This document shows positions 17,030-25,937 of a stretch of 64,000 bases of DNA, in pieces (position 1 is the stretch's first letter; each line of letters begins with the position of its first letter). The notes under the pieces were generated by a model. It was not told the DNA's origin, did not search any database, and was given only the letters and a program-made list of their open reading frames with translations. Both the position numbers and the translations under genes were made by a program. The stretch comes from CALKXV01 sp965228905 (GTDB lineage: Bacteria; Pseudomonadota; Alphaproteobacteria; Rhodobacterales; Rhodobacteraceae), in assembly GCA_965228905.1 (NCBI GenBank), contig CBDDII010000003.1, forward strand, positions 930,001-994,000. The letters run 5' to 3'.

Positions 17030-17743
17030 TTAGCTGGCCTCGGGGAAGGCGGCCTCCAGCGCGATTTCCACCATGTCGCCAAAGGTTTTTTCGCGGTCTT
17101 CGGATGGTAGCGCCTCGCCGGTCTGGAGGTGGTCCGAGACGGTCAGGACGGCGAGCGCGCGCACCTTGTGGCGGGCGGCGAGGATGTAAAGCTCGGCGGC
17201 TTCCATCTCGACCCCGAGGATGCCGTGGCGGGTCATTTGTTCCGTCAGATCCGGGCGTTCATCGTAGAAGACATCCGAAGAATAGATGCCGCCGACGTGG
17301 GGATTTATGCCCCTGTTTTCAGAGGCTTGGACGGCTGCGCGGAGGAGGGGCCAGTTGGCGGTGGGGGCGAAGTTGATTTCCTTCATGATCCCGCGTGAGG
17401 GGGTGGAAATCGAGGTGGCGGTCATGGCGATGATGACGTCGCGGACCGCGACGTTTTCCTGCATACCGCCGCAGGAGCCGATCCGAATCAAGGTCTTGGC
17501 CCCGTAATCGCGGATCAGCTCGTTGGCATAGATCGACAGCGACGGCATCCCCATGCCCGAGCCCTGGATTGTGACGGGATTGCCTTTCCAGGTGCCGGTG
17601 AAACCGAGCATCCCCCTGACTTCGTTCACAAGTTTCGCGTCGTCCAGAAATGTCTCGGCGGCCCATTTCGCGCGATAGGGATCGCCCGGCATAAGGACGG
17701 TTTCGGCGATTTCGCCGGGTTTTGCTCCGATATGGACGGTCAT
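17030..17743 (-). CDS. deoD: purine-nucleoside phosphorylase, DeoD type
   Basis: DeoD cleaves purine (deoxy)nucleosides with phosphate to free base and (deoxy)ribose-1-phosphate in the cytoplasm. The 237-residue hexameric-type enzyme shows the start MTVHIGAKPGEIAETVLMPGDP, the phosphate-site RIGSCGG, the nucleoside-binding GVEMEAAELY and the catalytic aspartate in TVSDHL. It is a single gene on the minus strand. Its upstream region carries an 11-bp tandem repeat (17883-17936). The BMP-type importer at 29.7-34.9 kb may supply its nucleoside substrates. Confidence 0.96.
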   Translation of the reverse strand: MTVHIGAKPGEIAETVLMPGDPYRAKWAAETFLDDAKLVNEVRGMLGFTGTWKGNPVTIQGSGMGMPSLSIYANELIRDYGAKTLIRIGSCGGMQENVAVRDVIIAMTATSISTPSRGIMKEINFAPTANWPLLRAAVQASENRGINPHVGGIYSSDVFYDERPDLTEQMTRHGILGVEMEAAELYILAARHKVRALAVLTVSDHLQTGEALPSEDREKTFGDMVEIALEAAFPEAS

Positions 17744-17882
17744 TCTGCTGCTCCTCGCTCAGGCGTTCGGGGAACTATCGCGGAACTGAAACGGGCCGTA
17801 AAGAGAGCCGCTGTTGCCGTCGGTGCTGCGGCCAGACGCGCAAATGTTAATGCGAGGACAGGGCGCGGGGGGTGTAAATCCA

Positions 17883-17936
17883 ACGTCGGTATCACGTCGG
17901 TATTACGTCGGTATCGCGTCGGTATTGCGTCGGTGG
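17883..17936. repeat. 11-bp tandem repeat upstream of deoD
   Basis: Four and a half copies of (A/G)CGTCGGTAT(C/T) run head to tail with an exact 11-bp period, starting at 17883, 17894, 17905, 17916 and 17927. The block lies about 140 nt upstream of deoD and 66 nt past the arsJ stop. The gap 17744-18001 has no convincing gene. The period of one helical turn suggests iterated protein-binding sites. Confidence 0.85.
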
Positions 17937-18001
17937 ATGATTTGGCACTCCGGACCCCGGCCAATCGGCGGCGGTCGGCGTTAAGACCCGTTGCGGGCAG
18001 G

Positions 18002-19273
18002 TTAAGGCCGCACCGGGTCTGGTTGGCGCAACGCCCCGGCGGCCATGGCTGAGGCCGCCACCATCAGGGTGGCGGTGCCCAGCATCAGGGGCAGGCCGCC
18101 CACCTGGTAGGTCAGGCCCGACAGAACCGTGCCAAGCAGTCGACCACCCGCGTTCGCCATGTAGTAAAACCCGACATCCATCGTGACACGTTCGTCTTTG
18201 GTGAAGGCCAGGATCAGGTAAGAATGAAGCGCGGAGTTCACCGCGAAGACGCCGCCGAAGGCCAGAAGCCCCGCGACAAGCGCGGTGGTCAGCCAGGGCT
18301 GGGGCGCGCCCGCAACAATGGCGGCGATGGTCAGAACGGCGGGGATCACGGCAAGGGCGATGGCCCAGGTGCGGGCGGCGGCGACAAGGTCGGTTTCGGG
18401 CCGGGAGCGGGCCTTCAGTATGTGGGGTGCCGCGGCCTGCACGGCGCCGTAAAGGATGATCCAGATCGCCATGAAGGTGCCGATCATGAAGAAGGCGGCG
18501 CGATTGCCCGCCTCGCTGCCGTCAGAGAGAACGGCGTAGAAATAGATCGGGATGCCGACCACGAACCAGACATCGCGCGCGCCGAAAAGGAAGACGCGCG
18601 CCAGTGACAGCCAGTTGACGTTCCTTGATTTGGAAAAGACCTCGGAGAATTTCGTACCCTTCTTTCCGCGTGGCAGGCCCGAGGGCATGGCGAGAAGGAC
18701 GGCCAGAAGGATCAGCGCCAGCACCACCGCCATGACAAGGACAGCCCATGTGAACCCGAACGTGGCCAAAAGCCCCGCGCCGATCAGGAAGCCGAGGCCC
18801 TTTACCGCGTTCTTGGATCCCGTCAGCAATGCGACCCATCTGAACAACCCGCCGCCCTCGCTTGGGGCGAGGAGTTTGACGGCGGATTTCGAGGACATCT
18901 TGGCCAGATCCTTGGCAACGCCGCTGGCCCCCTGCACGACCATGACGAAGGCGACCGAGGTGCCGACCGCCCAGCCGGGATCAAGCTGGGTCAGTGCGAG
19001 AAGCGCCACGACCTGAATGGCAAGGCCCGCGTAGAGGGTGGAGGTCAGCCCGAACCGCGCGGCAATCCAGCCCGCGGAGAGGTTCGTCACCATGCCCGCG
19101 ACTTCGTAGAGGACGAAGAGATAGGCCAGTTGCACCGGCGAAAAGCCAAGGGTGTGAAAGTGCAAAAGCACCAGCATCCGAAGCGCACCGTCGGTCAACA
19201 TGAAGGCCCAGTATGCGGCGGTGACCGCGATATAGGCCGACAGCCCCTCGGGACGGTGCGCGGTGTCGGTCAC
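18002..19273 (-). CDS. arsJ: organoarsenical efflux MFS transporter ArsJ
   Basis: ArsJ is a major-facilitator exporter of 1-arseno-3-phosphoglycerate, the unstable product made when glyceraldehyde-3-phosphate dehydrogenase uses arsenate. The 423-residue protein has about 12 membrane helices. It contains family-typical segments YIAVTAAYWAFMLTDGALRMLVLLHF, QGASGVAKDLAKMSSKSAVK and RDVWFVVGIPIYFY. The start overlaps the dedicated GAPDH gene by 4 nt, which is the standard arrangement for this detoxification pair. No arsR, arsC or arsB is nearby. Confidence 0.95.
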   Translation of the reverse strand: MTDTAHRPEGLSAYIAVTAAYWAFMLTDGALRMLVLLHFHTLGFSPVQLAYLFVLYEVAGMVTNLSAGWIAARFGLTSTLYAGLAIQVVALLALTQLDPGWAVGTSVAFVMVVQGASGVAKDLAKMSSKSAVKLLAPSEGGGLFRWVALLTGSKNAVKGLGFLIGAGLLATFGFTWAVLVMAVVLALILLAVLLAMPSGLPRGKKGTKFSEVFSKSRNVNWLSLARVFLFGARDVWFVVGIPIYFYAVLSDGSEAGNRAAFFMIGTFMAIWIILYGAVQAAAPHILKARSRPETDLVAAARTWAIALAVIPAVLTIAAIVAGAPQPWLTTALVAGLLAFGGVFAVNSALHSYLILAFTKDERVTMDVGFYYMANAGGRLLGTVLSGLTYQVGGLPLMLGTATLMVAASAMAAGALRQPDPVRP

Positions 19274-20268
19274 AGCGAGGCCCCGACCATCAGGGCGACA
19301 TCGGCAAGGCGGTGCGCATAGCCCATTTCATTGTCGTACCAGGCGTAGATTTTTACCTGGGTTCCGTTGATGACCATGGTCGAAGGCGCGTCGATGATCG
19401 AAGAGCGTTCGTCGTTGGTGTAATCGGCAGAGACCAGCGGGCGTTCTTCGTACCCGAGGATGCCTTGCAGCGGGCCGTCGGCGGCGGCCTTGAACAGGGC
19501 GTTCACCTCTTCCGCCGTTGTGGGGGTTTCCACCTCGAACACGCAATCGGTGAGCGAGGCGTTGAGGAGAGGAACGCGCACCGCGTGGCCGTTCAACCGG
19601 CCTTTCAATTCGGGATAGATCAGGGTGATCGCCGTCGCACTGCCCGTGGTCGTGGGGATCAGGGAATTCAGGGCAGAGCGGGCGCGGCGCAAATCCTTTG
19701 CGGGACGGTCGACGATGGTTTGCGTGTTGGTCACATCGTGGATGGTGGTGATCGAGCCGTGTTTGATCGTCAGGTTCTCGTGGATCACCTTGACCACGGG
19801 GGCAAGGCAGTTGGTCGTGCAGCTTGCCGCCGTCACGATGCGGTGCCGGGCGGGATCGTAGACGTCGTTGTTGATGCCATAGACGATGTTGGCGGCATCG
19901 CCGTCCTTGACCGGGGCGGAAACGACGACCTTTTTCACGCCAGCGTCGAAGTAGGGGGCGAGTTTTGCCTCGGTCTTGAAGACGCCGGTGCAGTCGATCA
20001 CCACGTCCACGCCATCGAGCGGCAAGGCGGCGATGTCGCGGGTGCCGATGAAGGGCAGGCGGGTGCCGTCGATGGTCACGCTGTCGTCGTCGTGGGTAAT
20101 CTCGGCCTGCCAGCGACCGTGGACCGTGTCAAACTCCAGAAGGTGGGCGTGCATGGCCGCATCGCCGGTGGCGTCGTTGATCCAGGCGATCTTTGCCCCT
20201 TTTTCCAGCAGCGGTTTCAGGGCGAGCTTGCCCATCCGGCCAAGTCCGTTGAGAGCATAGGTGGTCAT
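19270..20268 (-). CDS. ArsJ-associated glyceraldehyde-3-phosphate dehydrogenase
   Basis: This 332-residue NAD-dependent GAPDH has the catalytic cysteine in TAASCTTNCLAPVVK near residue 148, the histidine region TTTGSATAITLIYP, and the C-terminal WYDNEMGYAHR. The N-terminus MTTYALNGLGRMGKLAL differs from glycolytic GAPDH and is typical of the paralogue linked to arsJ, which forms 1-arseno-3-phosphoglycerate from arsenate. It is the first gene of the gap-arsJ operon. A phased AT-rich operator lies 39 nt upstream of its start. Confidence 0.94.
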   Translation of the reverse strand: MTTYALNGLGRMGKLALKPLLEKGAKIAWINDATGDAAMHAHLLEFDTVHGRWQAEITHDDDSVTIDGTRLPFIGTRDIAALPLDGVDVVIDCTGVFKTEAKLAPYFDAGVKKVVVSAPVKDGDAANIVYGINNDVYDPARHRIVTAASCTTNCLAPVVKVIHENLTIKHGSITTIHDVTNTQTIVDRPAKDLRRARSALNSLIPTTTGSATAITLIYPELKGRLNGHAVRVPLLNASLTDCVFEVETPTTAEEVNALFKAAADGPLQGILGYEERPLVSADYTNDERSSIIDAPSTMVINGTQVKIYAWYDNEMGYAHRLADVALMVGASL

Positions 20269-20306
20269 GCGGGGCTTCCTTTGCTGTCGTGCGGGGATGG
20301 GGATGC

Positions 20307-20336
20307 TAATTCCATAATTCGCGAATTAGTGAATTA
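20307..20336 (-). promoter_or_regulatory. phased operator upstream of the gap-arsJ operon
   Basis: Four half-sites fall at an exact 8-bp period: TAATTC at 20307 and 20315, then GAATTA at 20323 and 20331. The inner pair forms the perfect palindrome TAATTCGCGAATTA. The whole 30-bp block is a near-perfect dyad lying 39-68 nt before the start codon, as expected for a repressor operator. ArsR is the natural candidate by context but is not encoded here. Confidence 0.6.
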
Positions 20337-20431
20337 CGGGCGCGCGTGCAATCGCTTATTTCAGGGAAAGGCGGTTTCTCCCAGGGTTCGTTCAGAAACT
20401 AGGGGGTTTCGGTAACAGGGCGGTGACGGGG

Positions 20432-22417
20432 TTACTCCGCCGCCACCGCCTTGTCGTCGGCAAGGGCGACGATGTCGAACATGATGCGGTTCAACTCGAA
20501 ATCCTTGGGCGTATAGACGCGGGCGACGCCCATGGCGCGCAGGCGCTGCGCGTCGTCTTCGGGGATGATGCCGCCGACGGCGAGCGGGATGTGGCCAAGG
20601 CCCGCCTCGCGCATCTCGGTCAGGGTTTCCTCAATCAGCGGCAGGTGCGAGCCGGAGAGGATCGACAGGCCGATGACATGTGCCCCGGTTTCCTTGGCGG
20701 CGGCCACGATTTCCGAGGGCGTCAGGCGGATGCCTTCGTAGGTGATGTCCATGCCCACGTCGCGGGCGCGGGCGGCGATCTGTTCGGCGCCGTTGGAGTG
20801 GCCGTCGAGGCCCGGTTTGCCGACGAGGAATTTCAGGCGGCTGCCGAGTTTCGCCGAGACGGCGTCGACCGCTTGGCGGATGTCGTCCAGACCTTCGGTC
20901 CGGTTCGAGGGCGCGGTGGCCACACCGGTGGGGCCACGGTATTGGCCGAAAGCCTTGCGCACTACGTCGCCCCATTCGCCGGTCGTGGCCCCGGCCTTGG
21001 CGGCGGCGATCGAGGCGGGCATGACGTTGCGCCCCTCGGTACAGGCGGCGGCGAGATCGGAAAGGGCGGCCTTGACGGCACCCTCGTCGCGCGCGGCGCG
21101 CCAGTCGTTCAGGCGGGCGATCTGGTCGGCTTCGGCTTCGGCATCGGCGACCATGATCGCCTCGGGGCCGGAGGTGAGGGGCGAGGGTTCGCCGTTCTCG
21201 TACTTGTTGACGCCGACCACGGTGGTTTCGCCGCCTTCGATCCGCCCGATCCGGTCAGAGTTCGCTTCGACCAGGCGGGACTTCATGTATTCGATGGATT
21301 CGACCGCGCCGCCCATGGCGTCGATATGGGCCAGTTCGGCGCGCGCGCCTTCTTTCAGTTCCTCGACCTTGGCTTCGACGGCGGGGTTGCCTTCAAACAG
21401 GTCGCCGTATTCCAGAAGGTCGGTTTCAAAGGCGAGGATCTGCTGCATCCGAAGCGACCACTGCTGATCCCAGGGGCGGGGCAGGCCGAGGGCTTCGTTC
21501 CAGGCGGGAAGCTGCACGGCGCGGGCGCGGGCGTTCTTGGACAGCGTCACGGCCAGCATCTCGATCAGGATGCGGTAGACGTTGTTTTCCGGCTGCTGTT
21601 CGGTCAGGCCGAGGGAGTTGACTTGCACGCCATAGCGGAAGCGGCGGAATTTCGTATCTTCGACGCCGTAGCGGTCGCGACAGATTTCGTCCCACAACTC
21701 GGTAAAGGCGCGCATCTTGCACATCTCGGTCACGAACCGGATGCCGGCGTTCACGAAGAAGGAAATGCGCCCGACCATGTCGGGGAAGTGTTCCGCCGGA
21801 ACCTTGTCTTTCAGATCGTCCAGCACAGCCTGCGCGGTGGCCAGCGCATAGGCCAGTTCCTGTTCCGGCGTCGCGCCCGCCTCTTGCAGGTGATAGGAGC
21901 AGACGTTCATCGGGTTCCACTTGGGCAGGTGTTCGCGCGTATAGGCGGCGACATCGGTAATCATGCGCAAGGAGGGCCGGGGCGGGCAGACGTAGGTGCC
22001 GCGCGAGAGGTATTCCTTGATGATGTCGTTCTGCACGGTGCCTTGCAGCTTCGAGACATCCGCGCCCTGTTCCTCGGCCACGGCGATGTAAAGCGACAGA
22101 AGCCAGGGGGCCGTCGCGTTGATCGTCATCGAGGTGTTCATTTCCTCAAGCGGAATGTCGTCGAAGAGCGCGCGCATATCGCCGATATGTGCCACCGGAA
22201 CGCCGACCTTGCCGACCTCGCCGCGCGACAGACGATGGTCGCTGTCATAGCCGGTTTGCGTGGGCAGGTCGAAGGCGACGGAAAGGCCCGTCTGCCCCTT
22301 GGCAAGGTTGCCGCGATAGAGCGCGTTGGACGCCTTGGCGGTCGAGTGACCGGCATAGGTGCGGAACAACCAGGGGCGATCTTTCTGCGCTTGCGATATC
22401 ATCTCGGCCTCCGACAT
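20432..22417 (-). CDS. ecm: ethylmalonyl-CoA mutase (protein MeaA)
   Basis: Ecm is the adenosylcobalamin-dependent mutase that converts (2R)-ethylmalonyl-CoA to (2S)-methylsuccinyl-CoA in the ethylmalonyl-CoA pathway. The 661-residue protein has the substrate-barrel domain (RTYAGHSTAKASNALYRGNLAKG; SVAFDLPTQTGYDSDH) and a C-terminal B12-binding domain with the DxHxxG motif in GKPGLDGHSNGAEQ near residue 540, followed by GLSILSGSH and VGGIIPEDD. It is divergent from ccr, the step before it in the pathway. ATG 22402 is an alternative start that removes five residues. Confidence 0.96.
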   Translation of the reverse strand: MSEAEMISQAQKDRPWLFRTYAGHSTAKASNALYRGNLAKGQTGLSVAFDLPTQTGYDSDHRLSRGEVGKVGVPVAHIGDMRALFDDIPLEEMNTSMTINATAPWLLSLYIAVAEEQGADVSKLQGTVQNDIIKEYLSRGTYVCPPRPSLRMITDVAAYTREHLPKWNPMNVCSYHLQEAGATPEQELAYALATAQAVLDDLKDKVPAEHFPDMVGRISFFVNAGIRFVTEMCKMRAFTELWDEICRDRYGVEDTKFRRFRYGVQVNSLGLTEQQPENNVYRILIEMLAVTLSKNARARAVQLPAWNEALGLPRPWDQQWSLRMQQILAFETDLLEYGDLFEGNPAVEAKVEELKEGARAELAHIDAMGGAVESIEYMKSRLVEANSDRIGRIEGGETTVVGVNKYENGEPSPLTSGPEAIMVADAEAEADQIARLNDWRAARDEGAVKAALSDLAAACTEGRNVMPASIAAAKAGATTGEWGDVVRKAFGQYRGPTGVATAPSNRTEGLDDIRQAVDAVSAKLGSRLKFLVGKPGLDGHSNGAEQIAARARDVGMDITYEGIRLTPSEIVAAAKETGAHVIGLSILSGSHLPLIEETLTEMREAGLGHIPLAVGGIIPEDDAQRLRAMGVARVYTPKDFELNRIMFDIVALADDKAVAAE

Positions 22418-22725
22418 GTGCGAGCAATAAAATTACGTTCGGGACTGAATATGCGAAATGATGTGGCGTTGTCAATTCGCTGCGACGCGGCAGCCCGCCC
22501 GCATTCACCCGACGTTGGAATCAACTCTGCCGCATTTTCCTTGGCTCTTCTAGCGATTGCTGCGTTTGCACTTGAAAATGCCTCCTGCCCGCGCCTCTGC
22601 TTCATCGCGGCGACATAAAATTACAAAAATAGGCAGAATATTGTTGCAATGTTACTTTTGTGATTATATCTCCTGTGTTTGACAATTCCGATTCTGCGAT
22701 GCAGCGTGAGCAAGGGGAAAAGACA
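22418..22725. promoter_or_regulatory. divergent ecm-ccr control region
   Basis: This 308-nt gap separates the two divergent ethylmalonyl-CoA pathway genes. Its right half (22618-22690) is AT-rich and holds the dyad ATTG-TTG-CAAT at 22640-22650 and a TTGTGATTAT stretch. The ccr ribosome site AGGGGAAAAG is near 22712-22721. Regulation by a RamB-like factor is known for ccr in a relative, but I cannot match a specific site. Confidence 0.45.
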
Positions 22726-24015
<1,290 letters not shown>

Positions 24016-24043
24016 GAAACAGTTTGTTTCGATTCGAATCGTG

Positions 24044-24072
24044 GCGCCTCCGCACGGAAATTGCGGGGGCGC
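24044..24072 (+). terminator. stem-loop terminator after ccr
   Basis: An 11-bp stem (GCGCCTCCGCA with TGCGGGGGCGC, one G-T pair) around a 7-nt loop is followed by TTCCTGTCT. The palindrome CGATTCGAATCG precedes it at 24030-24041. Confidence 0.7.
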
Positions 24073-24125
24073 TTCCTGTCTGAAAGCACAGGTGAGTGCG
24101 GATTATCAATGGCTTGCGCACGCTG

Positions 24126-24147
24126 ACCTCCCCTAAAATGGGGAAGT
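24126..24147 (+). promoter_or_regulatory. lux-box-like dyad
   Basis: Arms ACCTCCCC (24126-24133) and GGGGAAGT (24140-24147) match at seven of eight positions around TAAAAT. The 22-bp dyad is 80 nt upstream of the small gene preceding luxR, the size and place expected for a LuxR-type operator controlling its own cassette. Confidence 0.5.
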
Positions 24148-24227
24148 GAAATTGGCGAATATCGGAAGAAAGCGTCACATGCTAGGGTTGTGTTAAGAGT
24201 TCGTTAACCAATCGGGATGACAACCAA

Positions 24228-24440
24228 ATGGCAAATGACTGGATGCTAGATGTTCTTGCGGATTTAAAGGCCTTTGCAGAAAGCAATGGCCTTGGGGCGA
24301 CCGAACGGCAGTTGAGCCAGACAATGGCCACTGTCGAAAACGAGTTGCACGGCTTGCAAGGCGTCGCCGCAGGGACGGGACGAAGCGTAGGCCATGTTGG
24401 AGAGCTTTTTAGACCAATTGCAGAGGGTCGAAACTCTTGA
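24228..24440 (+). CDS. small conserved protein preceding luxR
   Basis: The 70-residue protein (MANDWMLDVLADLKAFAESNGL, then LSQTMATVENELHG) resembles short proteins found just upstream of luxR in many roseobacters. There is no signal peptide or membrane helix; it looks helical and acidic. Its last 47 nt overlap the luxR start in another frame, suggesting translational coupling. The function is unknown. Confidence 0.75.
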   Translation: MANDWMLDVLADLKAFAESNGLGATERQLSQTMATVENELHGLQGVAAGTGRSVGHVGELFRPIAEGRNS

Positions 24441-25101
24441 AGAGCTGAACGATGTTGTCGTGTCGCTGCGCGATGCCTTGAACGTTGAACATGTCGTCTA
24501 TCATTCGGTCAATTCGACGGGTGAGCAATACGCGGCGCTGACCTATTCGCAGGATTGGGTCGCGCGGTATCTTGAACAGGATTACGCCCGCATCGACCCG
24601 GTGGTCCAGGCTTGCCTAAGGCGGTTCCACCCGATCGACTGGAAGCGCCTGGATTGGAGCGGCAAGGCGGTCAAGGGTTTCCTGCACGAGGCGATTGACA
24701 GCGGTGTCGGCAACCAGGGCTTTTCCGTGCCGATCCGTGGCCCTTCAGGGCAGTTCGCCCTGTTCACTGTGTCGTCGGGTGACAGCGACGATCAATGGGC
24801 GACCTATACGACCGAACGTTCGCGCCAGTTGATCCTGGCCTCGCATTACATCAATCAGAAGGCGTTGGAACTGGAGCGCGGTTCGGACCAGCTTGATATC
24901 GTCAACCTCAGCCCGCGCGAGACCGATGCGCTGACCCTTCTGGCGCTTGGATACAGCCGGGCGCAGGCGGCCGAGAGCCTTTCGATCTCGGAACACACGC
25001 TGCGGGTCTATATCGAAAGCGCGCGGTTCAAACTGACGGCGGCGAACACGACCCACGCGGTGGCCCGCGCGATGAACCAGGGCCTGCTTAGAATTTGTTA
25101 A
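24394..25101 (+). CDS. luxR: LuxR family quorum-sensing transcriptional regulator
   Basis: The 235-residue protein has an N-terminal autoinducer-binding domain with the usual ligand-pocket residues in VARYLEQDYARIDPVVQ and HPIDWKRLDW. Its C-terminal LuxR-type helix-turn-helix runs from about residue 172 (LSPRETDALTLLALGYSRAQAAESLSISEHTLRVY). It should bind an acyl-homoserine lactone made by the LuxI synthase 115 nt downstream and act on promoters such as the dyad at 24126-24147. It overlaps the preceding small gene by 47 nt. Confidence 0.93.
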   Translation: MLESFLDQLQRVETLEELNDVVVSLRDALNVEHVVYHSVNSTGEQYAALTYSQDWVARYLEQDYARIDPVVQACLRRFHPIDWKRLDWSGKAVKGFLHEAIDSGVGNQGFSVPIRGPSGQFALFTVSSGDSDDQWATYTTERSRQLILASHYINQKALELERGSDQLDIVNLSPRETDALTLLALGYSRAQAAESLSISEHTLRVYIESARFKLTAANTTHAVARAMNQGLLRIC

Positions 25102-25216
25102 CCCCGGCGCACGCTGCCTCTAACGATCCATGAGCGGCACGTGCGCCCGGATCCGCGCCCGTTAACCATGCGCGACTAGGTCTTCCCTCCATTCAAAATG
25201 GAAAAGGGGGCCGCCC

Positions 25217-25855
25217 ATGCTTCGCTATATCTACGCCGACGATCTGCACCAGTATCCCGTGCTGGCACGCACCATGTTCCGCGACCGCGCGCACCAGTTT
25301 CACACCCGGCTGAAATGGCAGGTCACGGTGGACGCTGACGGCAACGAGCGGGATGAATACGACGCGCTGAACCCGATGTACGTGATCTGGGAAAAGCCCG
25401 ACGGCACCCATGGCGGGTCGCTGAGGTTTCTGCCGACGACCGGGCCCTCGATGGTCAACGATCACTTCCGCGATCTGACCGACGGGGTCAGGATCGAAAG
25501 CCCGCTGATTTGGGAATGCACCCGGTTCTGCCTGGCGCCGGGGGCCGAAGCGCGGGTCTCGGCGGCGCTGATGCTGGGCGGGATGGAGGCGGGGCGCGCG
25601 TCCTTCCTGACCCATGCGGTCGGCGTCTTCGATGCGCGGATGGTGCGCATTTACCGCCGCCTGGGCTGGGGGCCGATCATCCTTGGCACAAGCGGGCAGG
25701 GGCGCGATGCGATCAGCGTCGGCCTTTGGTCGTTCGAGGAAGAAGGCATTCACGAAAGGCTCTTGGATCGTGTGGGCGTGACGGCAGAGGTGTCCGAAGG
25801 CTGGTATGTCGCTTCGCTTGATGGAGCAGGGGCCGAGGTGTCCAACGTCGCCTGA
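25217..25855 (+). CDS. luxI: acyl-homoserine-lactone synthase (LuxI family)
   Basis: LuxI-type synthases make acyl-homoserine lactones from S-adenosylmethionine and acyl-ACP. The 212-residue protein keeps the family's invariant positions: Arg24, Phe28 and Trp34 in FRDRAHQFHTRLKW, acidic residues near 46-49 (RDEYD), an arginine in GGSLRFLPT, and the glutamate/arginine in WECTRFCL. The gap to luxR has no terminator. A small dyad TCCATT/AATGGA (25188-25202) sits just before the AAGGGGG ribosome site and could affect translation. The acyl chain made cannot be told from sequence. Confidence 0.95.
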   Translation: MLRYIYADDLHQYPVLARTMFRDRAHQFHTRLKWQVTVDADGNERDEYDALNPMYVIWEKPDGTHGGSLRFLPTTGPSMVNDHFRDLTDGVRIESPLIWECTRFCLAPGAEARVSAALMLGGMEAGRASFLTHAVGVFDARMVRIYRRLGWGPIILGTSGQGRDAISVGLWSFEEEGIHERLLDRVGVTAEVSEGWYVASLDGAGAEVSNVA

Positions 25856-25937
25856 TCGTGGTTTTATGCGGATCGTTCGATTTCGCGCAGGTTGATGTCT
25901 GGTGAGCGGGCAAGCGACAGGATAGGGTCGCCCGCAA

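Noticed and set aside
17883..17936. Possible CRISPR or plasmid-origin iterons
   Set aside because: Units are only 11 bp with no spacers, and no cas or rep genes are present. Kept as a tandem repeat only.
17740..17964. 74-codon minus-strand frame upstream of deoD as a leader gene
   Set aside because: It is produced largely by the 11-bp repeat and has low-complexity text, with no ribosome site. Coding potential is not convincing.
20423..22618. 731-codon open frame on the plus strand opposite ecm
   Set aside because: Antisense shadow of ecm. Long antisense frames are expected in GC-rich genes with G/C third positions.
25132..25190. Second lux box between luxR and luxI
   Set aside because: Only short partial palindromes (for example GCACGTGC) are present. 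None has the size or arm quality of the dyad at 24126-24147.
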